From NCBI GenBank assembly GCA_035582835.1, contig JAYKAV010002475.1, positions 275,997-339,996 on the forward strand: DNA of 64,000 nt. Reading direction: 5' to 3'. The position numbers were made by a program, and so were the translations under genes. The stretch comes from Phoebastria nigripes. Lineage: Eukaryota > Chordata > Aves > Procellariiformes > Diomedeidae. The notes under the pieces are model-generated. The model did not search any database. It worked only from the letters and a program-made list of their open reading frames with translations, and was not told the origin of the DNA. Of this stretch, positions 38,697 through 51,475 are shown piece by piece. The stretch's first letter is position 1. The number at the start of each line of letters is the position of its first letter.

Positions 38697-39327
38697 CAGA
38701 ATGATAAAATAATTTTGATTGGAAGGGACTTCAGGAGGTCTCTAGCCCAACTTCCTGTTCATAGCAGGGTTGATCCTTAATTCAGATGAGGTTGCTCAGG
38801 GCTTTGTCCAGTTGGGTCTTGAAAACCTCCAAGGATGGAAACAGCACAATGCCTCTGGGCAACCTGTTCCACTCCTGGGCTGTCCTCCTGGAGAAAAAGT
38901 TTCTCCTTATCTCCAGCTTGAGCCTCTTGTGTTTCAGCTTGTGCTGTCGCCTTTCAACCTCCCACCACTGTGGGCTGTGAAGAGCCCGGCTGCATCTCCT
39001 CTATCCCCTCCCAAAGGTGCTGGGGATGCTGTTGGGTGCCCCTGAAGCCATCTTTTCTCCCAGTTGAACCAGCCCCAGTCCCATAGCCTCTCCTCGCAGG
39101 GCAAGGGCTCTGGGCCCCATTGTGCCAGTGGCATCCCCTGAACCACTCCAGTTTGTCCATGTCCTTCCCATATTTGAGGGTCAAAACTGAATGCAATACC
39201 CAGATGTGGTCTAATGAATGCAGAGTAGAAGAGGATAATCCCTCCCCTTGATGTCCTGGCTCTACCCCTGTTCATAAAGCCCAGTATACTGTTGTACTTT
39301 GCTGCCAAGGTGCACTGCTGACTTCAT
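38697..39327 (-). mobile_element. CR1 LINE 3' fragment (minus strand)
   Basis: Read on the minus strand, this is the last ~630 bp of a CR1 element. It covers the C-terminal region of the second protein, with a YNSILGFMNRGRARTSRGG-like segment at about 39252-39302 and a GLFNWEKRW-like segment. The 3' untranslated region follows, ending at 38697-38720 in a decayed AGAAT-type terminus. A reading frame of about 120 codons (38934-39308) covers part of it but is broken in the 3' part. The wording differs from the 47-50 kb copy, consistent with another subfamily. No functional domain (endonuclease or RT core) is present. Confidence 0.92.
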
Positions 39328-39847
39328 ATTATTGTATTACAGCCACAGTTTCAAAATATTAGATGTCTTAATCAAACTTTTCCATTGCGTTCTTTTTTTC
39401 TTGAAAACATGTAAGTCATCCCTTGTGTTACACCGAGAAATTTTAATCACTTTTCTGCACTGTCAGTGACACTGCAATTTTCTTTCCCTATGTCAAGGGA
39501 CAAAATACTACTTTTACATCAGAAACTCCATAATCCTTCTCTAAATTAGTGATCTTTACTCTCCTATATCAGTTGTACTATTTCACTTTCATCTACTTCA
39601 CTGTTACAAGATCATCCCTTTTTCTCATGTAAGGACATTATAGATACCCTGAACTATTTTCCAGTTACCTACAACTTGCAAAGTCATGCCATGATAACTA
39701 CTTCACTTGCTTTGTTATTTTTAATATCAGTAGTGATTACCTGTATAAAAACCCAATCTTGTCATATTATGGTCATTTGCCACTCAATAAAATGATCAAA
39801 ATCAATAGCATCTTTTAAAATCTGGAGGAGAATAGCATGTAAACTGA

Positions 39848-39903
39848 AAAAAAAAAAAAAAAAGAAGTAAAAAAAAGTAAAAAAAAAAATTAAAAAAAGA
39901 AAA
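39848..39903. repeat. A-rich tract with GTA/TTA interruptions
   Basis: Consecutive A runs of 7-17 bases separated by G, GTA or TT. No associated retroelement body was recognised. Confidence 0.9.
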
Positions 39904-42900
39904 CATAGCTGTATAAATTTGAAGGTTCATTGTAACTCTGTGTAAGGCCATTGCTTTATGTTATAAGCTGTAAAGAATAGAGCAAAAATTGAAATAAATT
40001 CTGGAGCAGAGTTAGCGTGTACCTTACATCTGTCCACAGACAGAAGAAATATAGCCAATGCCTGCTTTTCACAGAAATCAGGTATAATTATATTAAAAAA
40101 AGATCACATAAAAATCAAAGCCAAAAACTCTGATTATTTAGGATCTACCATTTATTCCAGTGAGGGTTCTACTGCCTAAGTACTTATGAATTTTACAAGG
40201 ATATTCACTTTACCAGTGAACAGTCACTTTAGAGCAAAATGTTCACCTCATCATAGGTTCCAATGTTTTTTATTCTCCCCTGAAGAAAGACATGAAAACA
40301 TGACTTTATATCAGATTTATCATAATCTCTTTAACTGCCATTTACAAAGTTTGATAATGTTGCTTTAAATTGACATATAATCTTTAAAACTAGTACAGGG
40401 TCTTCGTAAAGAGAATTTGCATCAGTTTTATTTTTCTTTCCCTTCTATTTGGTTTACTCAAATAATTTAACTTAAAATTTATATAGATTCATCATTGTGG
40501 GACAGAATGCTGTATCTCAAAGGACTTCTATCAATCGCCCCTCCAGATTCTCCTGAAACTGACTCTGAAATGTAAGCAAGCTGGTGTCACGAACATCGTG
40601 AAATGGTGATGTATGTGAGTGAAAGAATTCTCATTAAATATTGGACTGAGTCTGTGCATTTCAGTACTATCAGAGGACACTCATGACTTTATTAAGTACA
40701 AGGGTAAGAAAAAAACCAAACATTAGACTGAATATTCATGTCATGAAAGTGTTTCAAGTGTGAGTAGACAAGACATCAACATTGAACATGAACATGCTTT
40801 ATTGCTTTATTACTAGTACTGTTTCTCCTAAATATTTTTTGCATCCATAACATTTTCATCTATACTTCAAATCATCTTTATCTGCCATAAAGCTACTCTG
40901 AGCCATATGTGTGAAAATATTCTCGGTCTCTATTTTTCTTAGGCTTATGGCCCCTGTGTGTGTAGAAAATTCTGTGGGGAAGGGCTATTTTCAGAAAATT
41001 GTCTAGCTGTTCAAAAGATGCAAGTGTGTTGAGCCTTGGGACAATAAGACAAGCAGAAAAATGTGATTCCATCAAAAAGTTATTGAAGAAAAGGTTAGTT
41101 ATTATGTCCTTAGATGTTTAACAATCCCTTTGATCCAGTACGTTGCTATGTGGGCATGAGGCTCTGTCCAAGCAGATTATATTTCAGGAGTCCTAAAAAA
41201 CTGTCAAGAAGCTTCAGGAAGTTCATTTCTATAGTCTTCATTTAAGCAAAACCAACACTGAAATTGACTGGAGGATGTGGATCTAAGAATTTAGTGGTTT
41301 TACTATTATTCTTATTTAGCCCAAGATTTTTTAAAAAGACAATTTGGATTAATAAATATTTGCTAATGGTGGAGCCACTCAAAGGAAAAGTAATTAAACC
41401 ATGTGTGATATTGCAAAATACCATGAATTTCAGAGGAAGTAGAGAAAAGTTCCTTCTTCATTCAAGATTTATGAATGTTGGCAATGCAAAAAAAGCACAT
41501 TTCACCATCAACAGAGTTAAAATTTTAAACGAATAATGGAAATTATTAATGAAACACACAATGTTCTTGCTATATTAGAGGCAGTCTGGAGAAGTTTTTC
41601 AGGCAGAACTAACTGCTAATTTCTCAGCATATTGTAAAGTGTTCACAAAATGATGTACAGAATTTCACAGGAGAATAAAATAACATGTAAGGCCAAATTG
41701 TGCCACTTTGTGGATCGACTTTCATAAGTGTGAATTTTTTTGCATATGTCTTTACTACACAAGGGCAGTGTAAATGACATAAGCTTTTTTTGTTTTCCAG
41801 AATTTATACAGAGGTATTGATTGATTTGCTTGTGGGTGAACTTTTGTTTTGGCACATTGTACAATCTGAAAGAGGTTGATGGTTTAGAAACTTGTATCAT
41901 TATTTCTTTATTGATCACATAGATTTTTGACCATTTTCTTTGTTGTAATTATTTTGTCCTTCACTACATTAAAAACAAAAAAAAAAAAAAAAAAGGTGGT
42001 AATTTATTTCTACTGTTAAACTGTTAAAATGGGTGGAAGAAGGAAAGCTCATCCACACAGTCATAATTTCCTTTAAAATAATAAAAGAGTGAAGATATTT
42101 TCTCAGTTTTGCTTTAACTAGGCATGAGAAGAGGAGGTGATGGCATACTCAGCAGCTAACCTACTCACTAATATTCCAGACGTTTCAGCTCAAAAATAAA
42201 GCGTCATGACAATATCACACCTTTAAAAAGAACAGTCATCACCATCATCAGAAAGGACAGGTATTGCAGGAATAAAAAAACCCATCTGGGGGCCTAGAGA
42301 AAGTAGAACAAGGAAGGAGACCCAATTTCATTCTTCCAGCACTGTTTCAGGAACTGACTGACAGCGCAATGCCAAAGTATTCAAGGATGGAGAATTTGAA
42401 GGTGTACCACCTGTGCGAACACTTAACCCTTGGGCTACCAAATAAATAAGATCTCTTCCAAACAGCCAATGCAGCAGACTCACAATTTTCCTTTCTGTTT
42501 TGTTAAATCTTGATGTTTATCAGACTGGATGATGTTACCAGGGCCTTAACAGAAAACAGTGAAAAATTCTAGGCATACTGCCTTATTATGAACTCTCTTC
42601 CTTTGTCCTGAACCACCTAAGCATTTTATTACCATCAGCAGATTTTAGATAAATATCTTTTGGGCTAGCACTTAAAAGAAAAAAAAAAAAAAACCAACAA
42701 ACCTTATCGGTTTTACTAGCAATTAGTTTTTTCACATCTGCCTAACAGCAGATAAAATGCCCAAATCTATACTCATGTACGTGCTTTTGAGAAGTATCCT
42801 AATAATCTAAAACTTCACAGCTCTTGTGAAGGTCTGCCTGGATTTTTTCTGTATTTTTCCAAATAATTCCTATCAAAACACGGATATCATCAGACCGATA

Positions 42901-45536
42901 TTGTTTAATTTCTACAGTTCATGGGAAAATATTAGTACTCTTACTAGAAAGATTGTTAAAAAGGGATACATAGTTCCCAACACTTTAATTGGTTTTAACA
43001 GATCATTTGACAAGTCAGTTTTGGACTAGAATAAAGTTATTCCTATTTGTTCTTTTCAAGGACTCTGGATAATTTTGATTTTTATATGGTAAATAGGATT
43101 GTGCTTCCTCTCAGCATGACTGCATGCATTTGAGCAGACAGACCTTTCTTGGTTTTACTCGCACAAGTAGTTATGAATAACACCTACTTTGTTTATAGCC
43201 CACTGACATCTTTGTAGCTGAAGTGGGAACAGTTGGGTCAGAAACTTTCAGTAAAACCGCTATGTACCAGTGGTTGGATACTCCCATAGAAGAATTTCCA
43301 AATGAGCTAATTACTCTTTTCAGGGCACCATTGGAAAGTTGTTGCTTCTGAAAATTTTATAACTGTTTATTTCCTTTTCTTCTCTTATCTGAACATCAAA
43401 TGCTTCCTGAACTTGAAACAACCCAAGCTACTCATTCTCCCTAGCAAGTCACTGAAGAGATTCAAAGCTGTACATGTTGAAAGGCTCCCTTTCTGCCTCA
43501 CCTGTACCCCAGGAAAAAGAGCCTGCTGATCAATAGATTGCCTAAAAAGTCTAACAATTTTCAGAATGTGTACACATATTTGCTTAATTTCCTGGGGTTT
43601 TTGAGGTTGGGGTTTTTTCCCACTGTGCTTTGTGGTTACTCAGTACAAGAGAATCTTCTGCTACCATCTATAATCCAGACTGCACACACAATAGTACAGG
43701 TAACGTGTCTTTCGTTCAAACCACAGCACTCAGCACTGCTACTGTTCCTACAGAAACAGACACAGATATACAGAATGCTTTCTATTTATATTCACCCAAT
43801 ACTCATTTAATGCTTTGTGAAGATGCACACCTTCAGCAGCTTTACGCTTACAGTACTTCCATAACTGTTAACCCCCACTGTCCTTACTGCACTTTAGGTA
43901 ATTATGGTGGCACAAGACAATTTGTGGCAATTTTCTATAGGTCACCCCTCCCATACCTTTAGTTGCTTCAGGATTATATTAAAATATACAAAACAAAATA
44001 TTCCTAATCCCTTGGGTGGACACCTTTTACATATTCTTAATAAGAGTGTATTCTCTTCTATGAGAGTACTCTTTCAGGAGACCTTGAAATGAACAAACCT
44101 ATTTCACAGAAGGACATCCTCCGTTCTTCCTTGTTCGTCAGGACCTCATCTCCCTATATCCCTCCTTTGCAAGATAACAAAAGACAACCACATCAAGTCA
44201 ACAGAGTTGATAATGAGTATCCAGTTTGGGAGGAGTGAGGGAGGAGGTGGGGAAGGGAGTTATAAATCTATTTTGTGCCTGCTCCTGGCCTCTGATCCAA
44301 TAAATCCAGGAGAGACAAACTAAGGTTTAGAACTCTGGTTGGAAAAGCCCATTTGCTTTCTTTGCTTGATACATATCTATAGGATTTCCTGATTTAGCAG
44401 ACATGCTTAGGGAACTTTGATGCACAAAATTAGAAAAGATGTCTGTTCCTGCTAAGACCATTAGAATAGACTGTATGCTAAGCATCTAGGGAGTGCTGAA
44501 TAGCTTTAAAAGCTGAGAAAAACTTTAGCAACCTTTTGACAGATAACTTCCAGCCATAAAAAGAATGAGGTAAAAATTAACCTATTTACAATTCTGATCA
44601 GGTATAATAGTCTTATTTCAGTTAAATCAGAGGAAACTATATAAAAATGAGGTAATACAGGAAGTCAGGTACAATGTTAACTGTAGAATCTGATGTGACT
44701 CCATATCACTTAATAGGATTTGATTCCCCTTCATTTGCATAAAAGACTAGTCATTTGAATTCTGTTTATAAGAAAATATGCACTGATAGAAATTGGTATC
44801 TAACAATTAATTCCTTTGTGGGGGAAAAATAAAAAAAAAAGGCAAAATTGCTCAACAACCAGTAGTCTGAATGCAGAGGTAGAAACAAAACCATGGTATG
44901 CATCACGTTCTCCAGGCTTACATGACAGTTTTGATTTCATTTGAAATTCTGACTTCATTGAACTATCACCAAAAGTCTCCCTTGATCTAATTCTGAAAAA
45001 AAATTATATTTCTGTTATGTTTACAAAGAGAGTCACATTTTTAAAATGTATAGATTTCACTAAGAGAAGATATAATCCTGCTGTCTGCATGAACATGTAC
45101 AAACAATTCAACAAAGATGTTTAATGCCAACAGGAGCAGTGGGACACTTTTCTCATCTTCAGTGCATAGGCATTCGGAGAGCAATTCTATACCCTTTAAT
45201 TTATGCAGGGTGACTAGCTGAAGTCAAAAGGATTTATAGGGAGTAAATAATTTACAGCAGTAAACCTCATTTATTGATAAATGTTTCGCTGTGTATAAAA
45301 TCAGACGATAAAGTACTACCACTTTCATACCCAAACTTTTTGCAACATTAGGTGCTTGAATGGCAGCAACTTTACTTCTTACATCATGCTAAAATTTGAA
45401 AACAAACAAAACAAAAAACTTAAGGGAGAGCAATTCACAGAAACTGCAAATGTATTTCTACTATCTTTAAACAAAAACTTTTGGAAAAAGGGTGAGCTGA
45501 AATTCTGCATACCAGTCTTTCTCCATGTTTATGTGA

Positions 45537-45559
45537 AAAAAAAAAAAAAAAAAAAAAAA
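45537..45559. repeat. Poly(A) tract (23 A)
   Basis: An uninterrupted run of A. A lysine-rich open frame over it is a by-product of the tract. Confidence 0.95.
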
Positions 45560-47308
45560 TCCACCTACTATGCAAAGTAAAAAAGTCATTTTTTTCCTTG
45601 AATCTTCTTTTAAAACAATACAGTAAGATAACTAAATTAAATTCTATCCCTAGACATTTTTTTTTTTTTTCTTTTTCTTTCTCCTCCCACCCCCAAACTA
45701 CTCAGCTTCATCCTAGATCTTTTTTGTCTCTCCTCCTCTCTGGAGAGTCATGAATATCTAATTTACAGCTAGGTGAGGTAACAAGGTATCGGACCTATGT
45801 CTACCTGGAATCTACTCATGCATTTCTCCCTAGAATCTAAAGTATAGATATGTCTTATAAACACTGACAAACTTAGTTCTTCATAATAATGGAGCAAAAT
45901 AATTTCAGGGAAATTTATCTAACTTGCCTGAAGACTATTGACCTAACAGTCATGAAAACAATATACTGGGAACATCAAGACCCAATTTAACTTCTCTTCA
46001 ACAGGCTGAGTATTTCTGCGTAATTTTAATGTGAACAAAAGAACAGGGTTAAATGGATACAGTTGGTGGGGGGCGCTTTCATCTGAGTTAATGTTTAAAT
46101 ATGATCTGGGTAATCAAAGATTTCTCTACCTGCAAGACTCCATAATCCAATACATGATAAAATGAGATGCAACATTATACCTCATATTGAATTACTAGCT
46201 TGACTGAATAGGAAGCAAGCATCAAATCGAAAAATGCATTATCTTTAGTACTTTACACCATGGTGAATTCCTTCATTGTGTTGATATATAAAACATCTGT
46301 ATAACTAAACAAAAGCAAACCCAAAAAGTCCCCAAAATTTTTTCATAGTTTCTTTTTTCTTAATATAACATGTCCTGCTTTTTGAAGTTGTTTATATTAT
46401 TGATAGTTTCACAAGAGAATTTCTCTTTTCTAAATGATCATGCCTTATGTTTCCATAGCTTGATACAGACAATGTTTTATTCTGCTAATGAGCAGCAAAG
46501 CCGGAAGAAGCTATGTCTGATCTCTAGGCCAATTTGAAAAATGATGGTGCAGCTAGCATTGATATAACTGAAATTGTACCCTGTATTTTTTTAGTTCAGC
46601 ACTACCTTTTAACACTAGTTAAAACTAAATGAACNTCAGATACATCTTTCTAGGTTTTAATAACTAGAGCTATGTTCCCTGGATCAAAATAATTTTCACT
46701 TTTCAAGATTTTTTATGTTTTTATGATCAATTTTGAAACTGAAATTCTCTAGAGCTCTGGGGATTTGAAGAGAATAGTAAAATGTCCTAATTCAACTAAT
46801 AGTTAATGAACTTATATGTAAACTGCTATTGTTAAAAAAAAGATGTTTTTAATCATTATAACACAAAAATACTTCCAAATGATTGCAATTTTAGAAACAT
46901 CCATAGAATCCTTTACATTCTTGAATAAAAAATATTCAAAGACTAGCAGGTAGGCATTCCCTTTGGACATAAAAATGGGTTTCTTTGGAGGAGGAGGTCA
47001 AAGTTTATACTAATGTTTAGCAATTAAGTTTTGGGGACCTAAAATTCAAATTTCATTCACTTATCTTCCATAAGAAATTACCTAAAATATTTCCACTTCA
47101 GTTTTCACTCTTTGTCCCATGCATGGAGATGTTTTTCAAAGAGGTTACCCAGTATTGGATGGATAGTTTCTTAATTAAATTTCTGTTTAGCTGCCAGCTG
47201 TGGTTATCCTCTTTCAGGATTAATGTTGATGTTATAGACCATACAAGAAACATTCTGTCTGGTGATGTTATAAAACTACCAATGTCAAAGATATCACACT
47301 GGTAAAGC

Positions 47309-50300
47309 ACAGAATCACAGGTCGGTTAAGGTTGGAAGGGACCCCTCGGGTTATCTTGTCCAACCTCACTGCTCAAGCAGGGTCATCTACAGAAAGTTGC
47401 CAAGGACCATGTCCAGCTAGCTTTTGGATATCTCCAAGGATGGAGATTCCACAACCTCTCTGGGCACCCTGTGCCAGTGCTTAGTCACCCTCACAGTGAA
47501 AAAGTGTTTCCTGATATTCAGACGGAAGCTCCTATGTTTCAGTTTGTGCCCATTGCCTCTTGTCCTGTCACTGGGCACCACTGAATGTTTTTTTAGTATG
47601 TCCAAGGATGAAGACTCCACAAGCTCCCTGGGCAACCTATTCAGGTGCTCAGTCATCCCAAAGTGAAAAAAAAAAGCTTTGCTTATGTTCAGATGGACTC
47701 TCCTGTGTTTCAGTCTGTGCCCATTGCCTCTTGTCCTGTCATTGGACACTACTGAGAAGATCCTGGCTCTATTTTCTTTACACCCTCCCTTCAGAGATTT
47801 CACACATTGAAGACATCACGCTGAGCCTTCCCTTCTCCAGGCTGAACAGTCCCTGTTCTTTCAGCCTTTCCTCATAGGAGAGTTTCTCCAGCCCCTAAAT
47901 CATCTTTGCAGCCCTTTTTTGAACTCTCTCCAGTATACCCATATCTCTCTGGTACTGGGGAGCCCAGAAGTGGACACAGTACTCCAGGTGTGGCCTCACC
48001 AGTGCTGAATAAAAGGGAAGGATCATCTCCCTTGCCTGCTGGCAACACTCTTCCTACTGCAGCCCAGGAAGATGTTGCCCTTCTTTGTGGCAAATGGACA
48101 TTGCTGGCTCACATTCAACTTGGACCTCCCCATAGCCTTCTCTGCAAAGCCATTTCCCAGATGGATGACCCCCAGCCTGAGCTTATTACTTCCCAGGTGC
48201 CGGTCTTTGCACTTTCTGAACTTCATGAGGTTGCTGTCAGCCGTTTCTCCAGTCTACTGAGGTCCCTCTGGATGGCAGCACAACTCTCTGGTGTATCAGC
48301 CACTCCTCCCAGTATTGTGTCATCAGCAAACTTGCTGAGGGTACATTCTGCCCCATCCTCCAGATCATTCATGGAGATATTGAACAGGATCGGACCCAGC
48401 ATTGCCTCCTGGTGTACATCACTAGTTACCAGCCTCCAAGCAGATTTCGTTCCACTCACCACTACCCTCTGGACTTGTGTATTCAGCTGGTTTTCAATCC
48501 ACCTCACTGTCCACCTCCAGCCCACTTATCAATAGTTTGTCTATGGGGATGTCATGGGAAGGTGTGACTGGTACCCCCTGCTCCTGACCCCTGNTAATAG
48601 TGCCATCATCATTCTGTCAAGGATTCCTAGAAGAACCTGTCTGCCCCCTTAGTGTCAGGTGACAGAGACCGTGTCAAAAGCCATACTGAAGTCTAGGTAG
48701 ACAATATCCACTGCTCTCCTCTTGTCTACCAAGCCTGTCATTTCACCATAGAAGGTTATCAGGTTGGTCAAGCAAGACTCCCCCTTGGTGAATCCATGCT
48801 GACTGCTCCTGGTGATTTTTTTCTTGGTCAATTGCCTGGAAATGTTTTTCAGGATTAGCTGCTCCATCACCTTCCTGGGGATGGAAGTGAGGCCTGACAG
48901 GCCTGTAGTTCCCTGGGTCCTCCTTCTTGCCTTTCTTGAAGATAGGAGTGACATTTGCTTTCCTACAGTCCTCAGGTACCTCTCCTAGTCACCATGATCT
49001 TTTGAAGATAACCAAGAGTGGCTTTGCAATGACATCAAGCAGGTCCCTCAGCACTCATGGGCGCAACTCATCAAGGTCCATGGACTTATGCATGTCCACG
49101 TTGCTTAAGTATTCCCTAGCCTGATTCTCTTCCACCAATGTACAAAGTATGCCTTCCCTACTCCAGATGTTGCCCCTGGTTCCAAATATCTGGGATTTCT
49201 GAAGGCCAATCTTGCTAGTAAAGACAGAAGCAAAAGAAGGCATTCAGTACTTCAGCCTATTCCATGTCCTGTTTCACCAAGGTCCCCACCTCATTCAGCA
49301 GTGGGACCATGTTTTCCCTGGTCATCCTTTTGCTGCTGATGTACTTAAAGCCCTTCTTGTTGCCTTTGATGTCCGTCACCAGATTCTCTTCCTGGGCTTT
49401 GATTTCCTACCTGCATCTCTGCATGCTTAGACAGTGTCTCTGTATTCCTCCCAGGTTACCTGTCCCTGTTTCCACCTTTCATATACTCCCTTTTTATGTC
49501 TGAGTTTTGCCACGAGCATCTTGTTCTTCCATGCAGGCCCCCTGACATTTTTTGCCTGACTTCCTGCTTGTTGGGATGGACTGTTCTTGAGCTTGCAGGA
49601 CATAAGCCTTGAACATCAACCATTTTTCTTGGGGTGTTTTTCCAACTAAGGCTTTATCCAATGGGATTATTTCAAGTGGAGCCTTGGAATGGCCAGTGCC
49701 TGCTCTCTTGAAGTCTAGGGTTGTTACCTTGCTTTTTGCCCTGCTCCTTCCTCTCAGGATCCTGAACTCCACCATCTCATGGTAATGGCAGCCAAAGCTG
49801 CCTTTGGCTTTCACATTCCCAACAGGCCCTTTCTTGTGTGTGAGTATGAGGTCCAGCAGAGCACCTCTCCACTTTGTTTCCTTTGTCGCTTGGGTCAGGA
49901 AGTTGTCACTGAAGCACCCTAGGAACATCCTGGATTGTTTATGCCCTGCTGTGCTGTCCCTGTTCCAGCAGATATCAGGGCGGTTGAAGTCCCCAGTGAG
50001 GCCCAGGACCTGCAAACATGAGGCTCCTTCCAGTTGTCTGTGGAAGGCCTCATCTACTTGTTCTTCCTGATCAGGCTGTCTACAGTAGACACCCACTATT
50101 ACGTCACCCATAACGGTCTGCTCTTTAATCGTTACACAAAAGCTCTCAGTTGGTTGATCATCCATCCGCGGGCAGAGCTTCATGCATTTCAGCTGCTACC
50201 TCACATAAAGAGCAACTCTACCTCCTCATCTTCCTGCTCTATCCTTCCTAAAAAGCCTGTATCCCTCCATTGCAGCACTCGAATCGTGTGAGCCATTCCC

Positions 50301-50448
50301 CTGCATCACCATGATTCCAGCAAGATCAAAGTCCTGCAACTCTACACAGATCGCTAATTTCCCGTGTTTCTTCCCCATGCTGCATGTGTTGGTGCATGGG
50401 CACTTCAGAGAGGCACCCCAGCATGCTGATTTCCCAGAAAGTGCTTAG
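47309..50448 (-). mobile_element. CR1 LINE, longest copy, rearranged (minus strand)
   Basis: This ~3.1-kb minus-strand copy runs from within the endonuclease to the CR1 3' end (CACAGAAT complement at 47309-47318). The endonuclease part lies in a 229-codon frame at 49494-50183. It keeps the GDFN motif (residues 64-67) and DLILTH (111-116), but the family's SDH catalytic triplet reads HYH (133-135), so the catalytic Asp is lost. The RT part has [17 protein letters not shown] and YLDFSMAFDTV between 48954 and 48655, then FADD at 48319-48330 followed by TILGG. Stops and frameshifts separate the blocks. Two structural oddities are entered as findings: a ~105-bp insertion at about 48559-48664 and a ~170-bp tandem duplication of the C-terminal segment at 47425-47755. 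Sequence around 50184-50448 continues the endonuclease upstream. ORF1 and the 5' end are absent. An N lies at 48594. Confidence 0.95.
47425..47755 (-). repeat. ~170-bp direct duplication inside the CR1 copy
   Basis: Two copies of the segment encoding the CR1 C-terminal DRTRGNGHKLKHRR...HFFTVRVTEHW...PREVVESPSL region occur in tandem. Matching words CCAAGGATG are at 47434 and 47602, and CATTGCCTCT at 47551 and 47722, giving an offset of 168-171 bp. A 128-codon minus-strand frame (47417-47803) reads through both. The copies differ at many sites, so the duplication is old, or two CR1 elements of related subfamilies abut here. Confidence 0.85.
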
Positions 50449-51475
50449 GGGGAAAAAAATATATTGTGGGATTTCGTACAGTGTTTTAAAAGTGAGTCAT
50501 GACATACACAATATGTTTCAGACAATTTTCTCCAAGTTCTTTTGAAATAAACAGAATTTTAACTGGATTTACATAAAACATAAGAACTGATTATCATTAT
50601 TTCCAGATCACTTCAAAATGTATTGTAGTCATATTTCAATTTCAGAATGAACAGAAATTCTATATGTGAACCAAAAAAAGCTACCTTTTACCAGCAGAGT
50701 TCAAATATTTACTGAGCTAAGTCACCATATTAGTAGTTCCAATTTACTTTCCAATAGATTAATTTCTTTGTTACTGATTTTTTAATAAACATTGATTCCA
50801 ACTTTTCTATTTGATTCCCATGAGCCAGACAGCAATGTTATTTGTATAATACACATTATATTCCTAATTACTTTTGTCTCATGGAGACTTTCTGTGGAAA
50901 ACATACATTAGTTACTCCTCATTATACCTCCGCACTGAAGGCTAAGCTCTGGATACAAGTTAGAAATAACCTATAGTCCCTACATGATCAAAACTTCCAC
51001 TTAGGCTAGGAGAATTTTGCTTACAGAGTGAAGGTCAAAGCCTTATAAGCAGCAGAAGGAACGATTTCTGTCTGCTTGAAGGTAATAATTTTACCTGCCA
51101 ACACTTCTTGGAGTTTTTGTAAAGTAAGCTGTGAGCGTGTACTGGAATTAATAAGACACTCCTGTCTCATATTGTGAGTGCTGAACTGGAGGCATAGCTG
51201 AAGTGAGATAAAATTTAACTTTAATACGTTTTTGTCAAATGTAAATATTTCTATGAAACAGTAACAGAAAAGTCAGTTTTTCATAGTAGTCAGTTTCACA
51301 TGAAACACACCGGGACAACATTATTTTGAACCAATTTTTATGCTTAGCAAAAAGTACCTGAACACATAGAGGACTATCCTATAGTTTGATATTTATTTTC
51401 CTGCTATCTTGTTAGACTAACTAGTTCAGACTCTTTCTAGAATTTAAACAAGTGAGCAGCAGAGTGATTAAGAAT
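50449..51475. other. Unique spacer between inverted CR1 copies
   Basis: AT-rich sequence of about 1 kb without a recognisable feature. It separates a minus-strand from a plus-strand CR1. Confidence 0.6.

Larger units (their letters stand above)
39328..47308. other. Unique AT-rich sequence with A/T tracts
   Basis: No gene or interspersed repeat was recognised in this ~8-kb stretch. Simple-sequence content includes A-rich tracts at 39848-39903, 41971-41994, 42680-42693 and 45537-45559, and a T-rich pyrimidine tract near 45657-45697. One N lies at 46635. Confidence 0.55.
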
